A stretch of DNA of 19,483 nucleotides from JBLNCE01 sp050260415. Lineage in GTDB: Bacteria > Bacillota > UBA4882 > JAAYXC01. The stretch lies in NCBI GenBank assembly GCA_050260415.1, contig JBLNCE010000117.1:1-19483 (forward strand). Direction: 5' to 3'. The stretch's first letter is position 1. Each line of letters starts with the position of its first letter. A model generated the notes under the pieces. That model was not told where the DNA came from and ran no database searches. It saw only the letters and a program-made list of their open reading frames with translations. The translations under genes were made by a program, and so were the position numbers. Below, piece after piece: positions 7,433 to 14,660 of the stretch.

Positions 7433-7623
7433 ACCCAGTTTTACCCAGATGTCAACGATGTCTCTCCCTCTCTTTGTGGTCAAAGAGAGGGAGAGTACGA
7501 GAGGGTGAGTTCAAAAGAGAAGCTCAGACCTAAGATGAACTCACCCCCGGCGCTGCGGCGCCAGCCCCCTCTCTTCGGCCGCGAAGAGAGGGGGCAAGGA
7601 TTTAGACCTTATCTTAACGCCTA
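7397..7623. repeat. Nested palindromic element with 16-bp terminal inverted repeats
   Basis: Outer arms TAGGCGTTAAGATAGG (7397-7412) and its reverse complement with one extra T (7607-7623) enclose three inner inverted repeats. These are a perfect 14-bp hairpin (7462-7475 with 7482-7495), an 11-bp pair GGGTGAGTTCA (7503-7513) with TGAACTCACCC (7536-7546), and a perfect 14-bp hairpin (7564-7577 with 7582-7595). A 5-bp hairpin (7549-7553 with 7558-7562) also lies in this stretch. The two long hairpins have related arms (CCCTCTCTT). There is no coding potential; the layout is that of a MITE-like or dispersed palindromic repeat. Confidence 0.6.
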
Positions 7624-7637
7624 CGACTCGCCCCGCC

Positions 7638-7860
7638 ATGGATGGCAAAAAGCAGGCCGGCTCCTCGACGTTAGCTTTGTCGCTCCCGGACCTCCATGTC
7701 CTACGCGACTTCGTGCTTCCGTGCACAGAGTACCGCGCCCTCCGGGCGCTCCAGGTCTCCGGTGGTCCACGATGCCGACGGCGGTGATCGCATCCGGACG
7801 CTCAACGCCGCGTGGCTCGGCATCCTGCCTGCGCCGGAGGTTCCAAGGGCGCCCGAGTGA
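7638..7860 (+). pseudogene. Possible coding remnant with one frameshift
   Basis: From an ATG at 7638 one frame gives MDGKKQAGSSTLALSLPDLH... up to about 7762. Another frame then continues as VVHDADGGDRIRTLNAAW... to a TGA at 7858-7860. Amino-acid composition looks protein-like on either side of the switch and not beyond it, which suggests a short decayed gene with a single indel near 7762. I recognise no family and there is no clear ribosome-binding site, so chance in GC-rich DNA is a real alternative. The remaining bases to 7947 hold only the methyltransferase ribosome-binding site (GGAGG, 7937-7941). Confidence 0.25.
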
Positions 7861-7947
7861 GTCTCAATCACCCTCCACGAGTTGCGCTATTGTATAAGAA
7901 AACTGTTTCGAAAACCCAGGCTCATTGTTATCGATTGGAGGACGAAC

Positions 7948-8457
7948 ATGGCTGCCTATTATGATATTTTCGCATGTAATTTCTGCCCGGTTTTGGTGGC
8001 GGTCAACGAGGAAGGCGCCGTTCTGCGCGTCGATTTCCTGCCCGGGCTCGAGACCGGGTGGACCCCCGGCGGTCCCGGCTGGTGCGAGCAACCCGTTCCC
8101 GATCGGCGCAAGACAGCGGCGGCCCGGACCCAGCTCGAGGAGTATTTCGCCGGCAAACGGCGTGTCTTTACGCTGCCCCTCGCGGTCTCGGGCACTAAGT
8201 TTCAGCGCCGGGTCTGGGACGAGTTGCGGCGCATCCCTTACGGGGAGACTCTGACCTACGCGCAAGTCGCCGCACGGATCGGGCAGCCGGCGGCGTGCCG
8301 CGCGGTCGGACGCGCGAACGGCGCCAACCGGATCCCCGTCCTCATCCCCTGCCACCGGGTGATCGGCGCGCGCGGCGATCTGACCGGTTTTGCCGGCGGC
8401 CTGCCGCTGAAGCGGTTTCTCCTCCGGCTGGAGGGTATCGACCTGTCGATGGCATAA
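7948..8457 (+). CDS. ogt: Methylated-DNA--protein-cysteine methyltransferase
   Basis: This suicide DNA-repair protein transfers the alkyl group from O6-alkylguanine (and O4-alkylthymine) to its own cysteine. The 169-aa product has the active-site motif IPCHRVIG (133-140) with Cys135 as acceptor, the helix-turn-helix region preceding it (TYAQVAARIGQPAACRAVGRA), and the C-terminal GGLPLKRFLLRLEG segment matching the GG.xxK..LL..E signature. The residue usually Pro in the asparagine-hinge motif (N-P) is Arg128 here (N-R-I-P). ATG 7948 has GGAGG six bases upstream; earlier in-frame ATG 7882 lacks one. It stands alone, followed by an intrinsic terminator. I use ogt because there is no Ada regulatory domain. 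Confidence 0.93.
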   Translation: MAAYYDIFACNFCPVLVAVNEEGAVLRVDFLPGLETGWTPGGPGWCEQPVPDRRKTAAARTQLEEYFAGKRRVFTLPLAVSGTKFQRRVWDELRRIPYGETLTYAQVAARIGQPAACRAVGRANGANRIPVLIPCHRVIGARGDLTGFAGGLPLKRFLLRLEGIDLSMA

Positions 8458-8465
8458 CGCATAAC
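8452..8465 (+). repeat. Tandem heptamer GCATAAC x2 spanning a stop codon
   Basis: Two exact copies of GCATAAC begin within the last sense codon of the methyltransferase and include its TAA stop. The unit has the same length (7) as the AGGCNNN arrays but a different sequence. Confidence 0.4.
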
Positions 8466-8480
8466 GCGGTGTTCCTGGGA

Positions 8481-8516
8481 ATCGGGGTCGGGATCGGGAT
8501 CGCTTTCGGCATCGAT
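8481..8516 (+). repeat. Short hexamer array (RTCGGG-like), six degenerate units
   Basis: ATCGGG, GTCGGG, ATCGGG, ATCGCT, TTCGGC, ATCGAT run in phase with period 6. The array lies in the gap between the methyltransferase stop and its terminator and is non-coding as far as I can see. Confidence 0.5.
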
Positions 8517-8582
8517 ACCGCGGCCTCGAAGCCTCGGAAACCCCCTGGATCCCGGATATCCATCTCGATGATGCCATAATAT

Positions 8583-8604
8583 AAGACCGGGCACGCCCGG
8601 TCTT
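8583..8604 (+). terminator. Intrinsic terminator of the methyltransferase gene
   Basis: AAGACCGGG (8583-8591) pairs perfectly with CCCGGTCTT (8596-8604) around a four-base loop, followed by a pyrimidine-rich tail (CTTCACTTT). It sits about 125 bases after the methyltransferase stop. Confidence 0.65.
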
Positions 8605-8718
8605 CTTCACTTTGTCAGATCTAGCCAGAAAGCCGTATCGCATAAGCGACATCCATGTCTGCGCGCTACGCAGGGATGCCGGATTTATGGGTCACTTGAA
8701 ATGATTGTTCAGATGCTT

Positions 8719-8802
8719 GTGAAAGGGTGCAGGGAAGTCCTGCCGGGGCGCGGGGTGTCCCCCGCTAGCCCACGCCTGCGCGCGTCTCGGCACCTTTATC
8801 AC
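8719..8802. other. GC-rich foldable element, possible terminator of the minus-strand pseudogene
   Basis: An outer imperfect stem (GTGAAAGGGTGC at 8719-8730 with GCACCTTTATCAC at 8790-8802) encloses a strong hairpin GCGGGG (8750-8755) / CCCCGC (8760-8765) and smaller pairings. It directly follows the 3' end of the OMP-like pseudogene on the minus strand, so a terminator role is plausible. It lacks tRNA T-loop and other known RNA signatures that I could check by eye. Confidence 0.35.
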
Positions 8803-8809
8803 ATCTCTG

Positions 8810-10745
8810 CTAGAAGTTGATGCTCACTCCGGCCACGGCCGCGATCGCGCGGGGTTCCGCCGTATACCGTAAGGATCGCCGTAGAGCAGGTTGAACGTCA
8901 TCAGGAGCCCCCAACCGCTCGCGTACTTGAGATCGGCGCCGAGGCCGTACGAAGACGCATCATTCCGAGCATGGTAACCGCCCGCGAGCGCCAGGGTCGT
9001 ATGCCCGATCTTGCGGGTGGCCGCGGCCTCGAGACCGTAGAATCGTTCACCGCCGTCGACGCCGCCCTCCAGCACAAAGTCGAGGTCCGCATAGGTATAA
9101 TACCCGACCAACAGCCGGTATGTCTTCGCGCTTCGCTCTTCCTCCGCCCATTCGGAGCGGAAGTAGTCAAAGCCCAACCGGGCGGGGTCGCCGGCGACAT
9201 TGAATCCCAATCCCGTAAAATGCAGGCCGTATGTTCGCGTGACCCCATCCGGGTCATCGCCGACGGGACCCAGGTCGGGAGTAAAGGGCTTGGTCGCCGG
9301 ACGTTCGGGATCCAGGGCCAGCATGAGCACTGCCGTCTCTCCAGGCAACACGGGCGAGCCCAGACTGAGGAAGCCATCCGCCAGCCGGGCATACTCAACC
9401 CGGACCGCGGACTTGCCAATCGGCCCCCACGCCGAGAGACGGTAGGCCAAACCTGTCTCGGGCAGGGTGGAACTGTCCGCGTAGGGTATCGGAAACGCTC
9501 TTAGAAGCGGCTGCAGCGAAGCCAGCAGTTTGAGGCGCTTATCCGCACCCGGCAGGCCGGCCTGGTACTGAACGAGCGCCCAATCCACCTCACCGGCCGC
9601 GGCTGGAAAAGAAAGCCCGCAGGCAATCTCGGCGGAAGCCCCCGCCTGCCCCGGTTCGATGCCGCCCAACTCACCGCTCAGGCTGGCCACGTAACTTTGT
9701 TGGGCCTCGATCGACGGCCCGTTGAACGATTGATCGTCAACCACGGCCGCCAGGTTGAGGGCATATCCGCCAAGGTCCACCGTGGTCGCCAGCGCAAAAC
9801 GCGGATAGGTTTCCGCGGACCCCATGTCCGCCACGCCCTCTGTCAATTCCACGCCGAACGGACCCAGCTCTAATCCAGCCTTCACGCCAAAGATCGGCGT
9901 CTCGGCCAGAGTCAATGCTGATGTCCGCGGCGTGATGCACAAGGCATCCGCGTACAGCAGAAAGCCGTCCCAGCTCACCCTGGCTCTGACCGGCGCGGAC
10001 AGATGCATCCCGTCCAGATCGGCGGAATTCTTGGCCGCGCTGCCCGCGACGGTCAGCGGCCCCTCCCGGGATGCAAGCTCCGCTGGCGCGTTGCGCAGGC
10101 GGATGGTCCATGACGCCTTGAATTCCTTCCATCCGGGAACGGCCTTTGTACTAAGCTTCACCGCGTAACTGCCGTTTCGCAGGCCGGGTCCCACCGGGAA
10201 ACTGATCGGATGTTCGGTGCGGATCGTGCTGGCGCGAACATCCTTGCCGGCAAAGGTTATCTGGAAGGAATCAGGCGGTACTGTGGCGAACGCCTCATTC
10301 AGGGCAATCGAAACAGTGAAGGCATCCGTGGTGGCCTGTCCTTTTGGTTGCATCAGCACCGCGGCCGGGACGGGCACGATTTTGGTACGATACGGGTTTC
10401 CCGCCTAATCCTTGATCTGCCAGGCCTGTCCATTGGCGCCGAAAGCCTCCATGTAATAGGTGACCGGGCCCCGACATTCCCTTGTCAGTCTGCCGGGCAC
10501 ATCCAACGAGAAATGTCCAGCGCGCGCATGGGCATGGACAGCTCCAGACCCGCCAGATTCAGATGTACTACCATTTTCTTCGCCGCGGTCAAAGGCTTGA
10601 CCTGCAGCCTGAATGCGACGCCCTGATAGACCTGGACGGGCGGCGTATGTTCCGGGGTAATCCCGGCCTCGGCCTGGACCGGGGTTGCCCGGCTGAGGCT
10701 TAGAACAATAAAGGCCGCCGTGAGATAGAGAAGTTTGCGTTGCAT
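8810..10745 (-). pseudogene. Broken outer-membrane beta-barrel-like protein gene
   Basis: The start ATG at 10745 (GGGGGAG 5 bases upstream) opens a signal peptide, MQRKLLYLTAAFIVLSLSRA ending in TPVQA. The frame must shift near 10520-10535, in a CGCGCGC run, to continue as GHFSLDVPGRLTRECRGPV. It then meets an in-frame TAG at 10405-10407, after AWQIKD and before AGNPYRTKIV, where the protein otherwise runs on smoothly. The long remaining frame shows alternating aromatic and glycine-rich strands such as YRLLVGYYTYADLDFVLEGG. Near 8857 the open frame ends badly (...SRPWPE), but a one-base shift gives AVAGVSINF then TAG at 8810-8812, a classic outer-membrane C-terminal strand ending in Phe. With the lesions repaired it would be about 645 aa. 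Ligand and role are unknown. The lesions may be real decay or assembly indels. Confidence 0.72.
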
Positions 10746-10891
10746 GACATCTCCCCCAAACTTGTTTACGCACAACGCTTTTTGCACCGGGATTTCGAAA
10801 GTTGAAGTCGAAACCCCCATTTATAGATTCGGCGGTTCGGGCGCGGCACGAGCCCGATCTAACCTCATGAAGGATCCGGGGGGATGGACTC

Positions 10892-11839
10892 TTGCCCAAC
10901 CTCGCGGCATTGAAAGTGGCCGAAAACTGGCGGGAGAGCGAGGCTAGCCTCCATCGTCGCTCCCTGCGCGGCTGGACGCTCTTGGCCCTGGGACTCGGCT
11001 TCTACCTGGTCTTAATGTTGGCCGCCCATCTTGGTCTGCCGCCGAATAGCCCCGCGCTTGTCCCCCTGGAGTACATCGCGGCGCATGTCTGCTTATACTT
11101 CCCGGTACCGCTGATGTTCGCGTTCACGGACGACAAGCGCGGCTGGCGCAAGGTCCTTGCCTGGCTGCTCGCCGTCCTGGCGCCCGCGGTTCTGTCGGCT
11201 TTGGGGCGCGGTAACCTTTTGCGTTACGCCGGTTCGAACCACTCGCTCGGTTTCGCCGTTGACTTCCTCCGCCAAGTGGTCTACCCTCTGGGCCTGGGCT
11301 TCTGGATAACGATCTTTTTCGGTAAACATTGGCAAAGATCCTGCCCGCGCGGGCTGGCTGAACTGGGTTTGGTGTCGTTGGGCGGAAAGCGGCAGCTCAT
11401 CCACCTTGGTCTGGGACTTGCCGTGGCGATCGGCTTGCTCCTGCATCTCCGCCTGACCTTGCTCATGGCGGGCATGCCGCAGCCGCCACCGGCCGGGCCG
11501 GCCGTGCTCCCGGGCTTGGGCGGCTTCACCCTGGCACAAGAAAGCCTGGGCGAGGAACTTTTCTATCGGGGCTTTTTTTTCCAGTATCTCCGCCGGCGCA
11601 ACTGGTCTTTCTGGCCGGCGGCACTGCTCGTGGCGTGTCTGGACGCGGTCCATTTTATCTCCCTCCCCGGCACGTTAGCCAATCTGACCATGGCGGTAGG
11701 TCTTGTCTACTACGTCCTGGTATACTCCGTGATAAACTGCGTCCTGATGGAGCGGACCAAGAATCTTCTCGCGCCGTGGGCGGCGAATACGTTTTTCGCC
11801 GCCGGCATTGCCGTGCTCGGCCAGACGGGCGTTGCGTGA
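10892..11839 (+). CDS. CPBP-family intramembrane metalloprotease (CAAX/Abi type)
   Basis: This is an integral membrane protease of the CPBP family, whose members include Rce1-type CAAX proteases and bacteriocin-immunity proteins. The 315-aa product has about eight membrane helices and all family motifs: EELFYRG with Glu221-Glu222 and Arg226, then His254 in the DAVHF segment and Asn299 in the third motif (AANTFF). These residues coordinate or surround the catalytic metal in characterised homologues. The proposed TTG start follows a GGGGGGAT run at 7-8 bases. A GTG eight codons later is an alternative. It is divergent from the OMP-like pseudogene and is followed by a hairpin. The substrate is unknown. 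Confidence 0.88.
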   Translation: MPNLAALKVAENWRESEASLHRRSLRGWTLLALGLGFYLVLMLAAHLGLPPNSPALVPLEYIAAHVCLYFPVPLMFAFTDDKRGWRKVLAWLLAVLAPAVLSALGRGNLLRYAGSNHSLGFAVDFLRQVVYPLGLGFWITIFFGKHWQRSCPRGLAELGLVSLGGKRQLIHLGLGLAVAIGLLLHLRLTLLMAGMPQPPPAGPAVLPGLGGFTLAQESLGEELFYRGFFFQYLRRRNWSFWPAALLVACLDAVHFISLPGTLANLTMAVGLVYYVLVYSVINCVLMERTKNLLAPWAANTFFAAGIAVLGQTGVA

Positions 11840-11843
11840 ATCC

Positions 11844-11865
11844 AGCCCCATCATAGACTGGGGCT
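11844..11865 (+). terminator. Hairpin after the CPBP protease gene
   Basis: AGCCCCA (11844-11850) pairs with TGGGGCT (11859-11865) four bases after the stop codon. There is only a weak T-rich tail, so terminator assignment is moderate. Confidence 0.45.
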
Positions 11866-11903
11866 TGTCGATCGTGCCGGCCTGGATTTTCATGCTTTGT
11901 CAT

Positions 11904-11929
11904 ACCGGTCGGCCGGCCTGGCGACCGGT
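11904..11929. promoter_or_regulatory. 8+8 inverted repeat upstream of the histidine kinase
   Basis: ACCGGTCG (11904-11911) and CGACCGGT (11922-11929) are exact inverted copies separated by 10 bases and centred about 50 bases before the kinase ATG. One DNA turn between half-site starts (18 bases) would suit a dimeric regulator; a transcript hairpin is the alternative. Confidence 0.35.
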
Positions 11930-11966
11930 TGGATGCGAAGCACAGGCTCTCCCGGGACGGTGAACC

Positions 11967-13826
11967 ATGCGGACCCATCGTAAACTGCGCCAGCCGATCC
12001 TGATCGTCACCCTGGCCGCGCTGACCATCGTCTTAGTTTACTATTCGCGTGATTTCAGCCCGTTCGCCGCCGCGGTGGCGCGGTATGCGCTGTTCATCCC
12101 GGTGATCTGCGCCGCGCATGTTTACGGGGTCAACGGCGGGATTGCCGTCTCTATGAGCCTCTCGACGCTGCTATTGCCCCTGGTCGTAGGACGCGCGCTT
12201 GTTGCCGGCGCGGCGACTTACGGCCTGGAGATAACCGTGGACGTCGTGGCCTTGAACCTGATCGGATACTCCTGGGGGGCTCTGGCGGGGGCGCAACGAA
12301 GGCAACGTCAACTCTACCAGGAGTTGCACGAGTTGGCGCAGCGGGTATCCCTCGACCCGCGCGCCACGGCCTTGGCGGTCTTGGACGCGTCGCTGGCCAA
12401 TGTGCCAGCGGCCGGCGGTATCGTCGCCCTGACGATCGATCCCGACTTCAAGCTTCACATCCTGGCCGCCCGGGGGTTGAACGAGGCAGAGGTCGGAGAC
12501 CTGGAACGATCGTTCACGCACGGTGAGACCATCGTCGAGTGGGCGATCATGGCCAACCGCGGCGCGATTCTCAACCGGCTCGCGCAGGATCCCCGTTTTC
12601 GCGCCGAAGCGCCCGGCGCGCCGCGGAATCTCCTCGTCGCCCCCTTGACCCGGGGAGAGGAGATCAGCGGCGGTATCCTGCTCTTTGACCGGCTGGGTTG
12701 GGAGGGATTTGTCCCCTCCGATCTGGAATGGCTGACCCGGCTGGCGGAGCGGGCCTCGGTCGCGCTGGAGAATGCGCGCCTCTACACCGTGAGCCAGGCA
12801 ATGGCCGAGGAAAACGCCCGCTACTATAAGGAGCTCAAGGTCTATGCCAATGAGCTCGACCGGTTGGTGGACGAACGGACGCGGGCGCTGACCAAAGCCA
12901 TGTCCGATCTCAAGGAAGCAGAGGCGGATCTCGTGCGGGCGAGCCGCCTGGCGGCCGTGGGTGAACTGGCCGGCCGCGTGGCCCATGAGATCCTCAACCC
13001 GCTAACCGGCATCCTTGGCAAGGTGCAGGGAAGATTGGCCGAAGCGGCCTCAATCTCCGACCAAAGACCTCTAGGCGTCATGGCGGCGATTCTCGCCACG
13101 TGGCGGCGGCAGGATGCATTGCCCGGGCAACTGGCGGCGTATCTGGCCGCTCCTTCACCCACCGCCGCGGAGCTGAGTTGCGGCCAGGAGGACCTCCGCG
13201 ATCTCGAACGCCTGATCCAGCTTGAGGAGGAACGATATCAACGATACCAGCACGACTTGGCGTTCATCGAGGCGCAGACGTTGCGCTTGGCGCGCATGGT
13301 GGAGAGCCTCCGGGAATTGGGGCGGCGTATCCGGTCCGTGCGCGCCGTGGATCTTCCCAGCGCCGTCAGGGAAGCCGCGGAGATCATGGCGGCGGTCTTA
13401 CAGCGGGCGGGGGTGGAGCTGACCCTGGATCTGGCGGACAATCTGCCGCCGGTTACCGCCGACCCTGATGAACTGGTGCAAGTCTTCGCGAACCTTCTGC
13501 ATAACGCCGCGCAAGCGGTGGAAGCCACCGGGCGCGCCCATGGCCGGGTCTCGGTGACCGCGCGCGCTACCCGCGACCGGGTGGAGCTGTGTTTCAGCGA
13601 CGACGGTATCGGGATTCCGGCGCAGGATCTGGACAAGGTCTTTGATGCCGGTTACACCACCAAGCCCAGGGAAGAAGGCACCGGTCTCGGCTTGAGCATC
13701 AGCCGGCGCTTTGTGCGTGAATGCCATGGCGACGTGGAGATCATACGGACGGAGGCCGGGAAGGGCACCAGCTTCCTGGTCTGGTTTCCATTGGCGCGCG
13801 GAGAAGGCGCGACGGGAACGGGTTGA
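11967..13826 (+). CDS. Membrane GAF-domain sensor histidine kinase
   Basis: This sensor autophosphorylates on His and passes phosphate to a response regulator, probably the one encoded next. The 619-aa product has about four N-terminal membrane helices (about 10-27, 32-52, 56-78, 88-107), a GAF domain (about 128-272), a coiled coil (about 278-325), then the kinase core. The core comprises H-box AHEILNPL with His340, N-box with Asn509 and Asn513, G1 DDGIGIP (545-551), F-box FDAGYTTK (559-566) and G2 GTGLGLS (571-577). An insertion of about 80 residues (350-430, rich in Ala, Leu, Glu and Arg) separates the two helices of the dimerisation domain, where normally a short turn lies. The Shine-Dalgarno site is weak (GGACGGTGA). 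The ligand is unknown. The response regulator gene follows after 61 bases. Confidence 0.92.
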   Translation: MRTHRKLRQPILIVTLAALTIVLVYYSRDFSPFAAAVARYALFIPVICAAHVYGVNGGIAVSMSLSTLLLPLVVGRALVAGAATYGLEITVDVVALNLIGYSWGALAGAQRRQRQLYQELHELAQRVSLDPRATALAVLDASLANVPAAGGIVALTIDPDFKLHILAARGLNEAEVGDLERSFTHGETIVEWAIMANRGAILNRLAQDPRFRAEAPGAPRNLLVAPLTRGEEISGGILLFDRLGWEGFVPSDLEWLTRLAERASVALENARLYTVSQAMAEENARYYKELKVYANELDRLVDERTRALTKAMSDLKEAEADLVRASRLAAVGELAGRVAHEILNPLTGILGKVQGRLAEAASISDQRPLGVMAAILATWRRQDALPGQLAAYLAAPSPTAAELSCGQEDLRDLERLIQLEEERYQRYQHDLAFIEAQTLRLARMVESLRELGRRIRSVRAVDLPSAVREAAEIMAAVLQRAGVELTLDLADNLPPVTADPDELVQVFANLLHNAAQAVEATGRAHGRVSVTARATRDRVELCFSDDGIGIPAQDLDKVFDAGYTTKPREEGTGLGLSISRRFVRECHGDVEIIRTEAGKGTSFLVWFPLARGEGATGTG

Positions 13827-13836
13827 TTGCAGCTTA

Positions 13837-13850
13837 CCCGGTTTACCGGG
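13837..13850 (+). other. Small hairpin between kinase and regulator genes
   Basis: CCCGG (13837-13841), loop TTTA, CCGGG (13846-13850). It lies in the 61-base gap of the two-gene operon and may tune the ratio of the two products; this is inference. Confidence 0.3.
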
Positions 13851-13887
13851 GTGATCGTGGAGAGATGCCACAAAGGAGGATGGAGAC

Positions 13888-14439
13888 ATGGATATGGAAA
13901 TCAAGAACCAAACGATCCTGGTGGTCGACGATGAAGAGGTCGTGCGTCAGACCTATCTTGAGGTCTTGGCTCAGAAGACGGCCCCGGCCGCGGCCGGTAT
14001 CGGTATGCGGCACCGCGCCGGCGGCGACCAGGCCGGCGAGGGTGGCGCGGGTTACCGCTTGCTCATGGCGAGCTGCGGCGCGGAGGCGATCGCCATCACC
14101 AAGAGCGAACTGGCGGCCGGACATCGTATCGCCGCCGGCTTCTTCGACATGCGGATGCCCGGCATGGACGGCATGGAAACGATCCGACAGATCCTCGCGC
14201 TTGACCCAGATGTCTATTGTGCCGTGGTCACGGCTTTCAGCGATCGCAGTGTTGAGCAGTTGAGCACGCTCTTCACCAATCAGGATCAATGGCTTTACTT
14301 TAACAAGCCCTTTACACACGCTGAACTCCAACAGGCGGCGCGCAACCTGGTCAACGCCTGGAACCGCCGGCGGCAGTTGGAAGCCACGATGGCCAAGATC
14401 GAGGAAAGTCAAAAGAAACTCAAGGAACTGCTGGGGTAG
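13888..14439 (+). CDS. Single-domain response regulator
   Basis: This is a receiver-domain protein, presumably the phosphate acceptor of the upstream kinase. The 183-aa product shows the acidic pair Asp14-Asp15 (VVDDEE), phospho-acceptor Asp87 (FFDMRMPGMDG), Thr115 and Lys140 (NKPF), all in the expected order. An unusual Ala/Gly-rich insertion of about 28 residues (31-58) sits between the first helix and second strand. There is no DNA-binding or enzymatic output domain. After the receiver comes only a charged coiled coil (about 158-183), so it probably acts by protein contact or phosphorelay. AAGGAGG lies eight bases before the ATG. Stop is TAG. Confidence 0.9.
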   Translation: MDMEIKNQTILVVDDEEVVRQTYLEVLAQKTAPAAAGIGMRHRAGGDQAGEGGAGYRLLMASCGAEAIAITKSELAAGHRIAAGFFDMRMPGMDGMETIRQILALDPDVYCAVVTAFSDRSVEQLSTLFTNQDQWLYFNKPFTHAELQQAARNLVNAWNRRRQLEATMAKIEESQKKLKELLG

Positions 14440-14458
14440 AAGTCAAGGGGGGGGTAAA

Positions 14459-14603
14459 ATGGCGGCGCCACTATGCGCCGACCCTGCTTGTCGTCCTCTT
14501 GGCGGCCCTGGTCTTCCTAACTGCCGCGGCGCCGATCGCCGGCAACATACCGTGGTGTGCCCTGGGATACTGTTCGGAGAGCGCCGGGTCCCCACGCGGT
14601 TGA
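14459..14603 (+). pseudogene. Small signal-peptide-like ORF with a frameshift at its start
   Basis: An open frame ending at TGA 14601-14603 encodes WRRHYAPTLLVVLLAALVFL followed by TAAAPIAGNIPWCALGYC and a short tail: a basic N-region, a hydrophobic core and a cleavage-like AAA, as in a short secreted or membrane-anchored peptide with two Cys. No start codon exists in this frame. The only ATG (14459, after a run of eight G that would serve as Shine-Dalgarno) is one base out of frame; removing one G after it would give MRRHYAPTLLVV... (about 47 aa). It starts 20 bases after the response regulator stop. It could be a decayed gene, a sequencing indel or a chance hydrophobic frame. Confidence 0.38.
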
Positions 14604-14660
14604 TACCGGATTTCGAAAGTGACCGCTCAAGTCCCGTCCCCCTCGATGCCTCGCCCGTTA

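Noticed and set aside
8719..8802. tRNA or second cobalamin riboswitch
   Set aside because: Some GGGAA and CCCCGC strings are present, but there is no T-loop and the conserved AAATCC and GCCAG blocks are missing.
10405..10407. In-frame TAG read as pyrrolysine or programmed read-through
   Set aside because: TAG ends several intact genes here (permease, zinc-ribbon protein, response regulator, pflB), and the same gene has two further frame lesions, so a nonsense mutation is simpler.
11222..11240. tRNA T-loop-like GGTTCGAACC
   Set aside because: Lies inside the CPBP protease coding region with no acceptor or anticodon stems around it.
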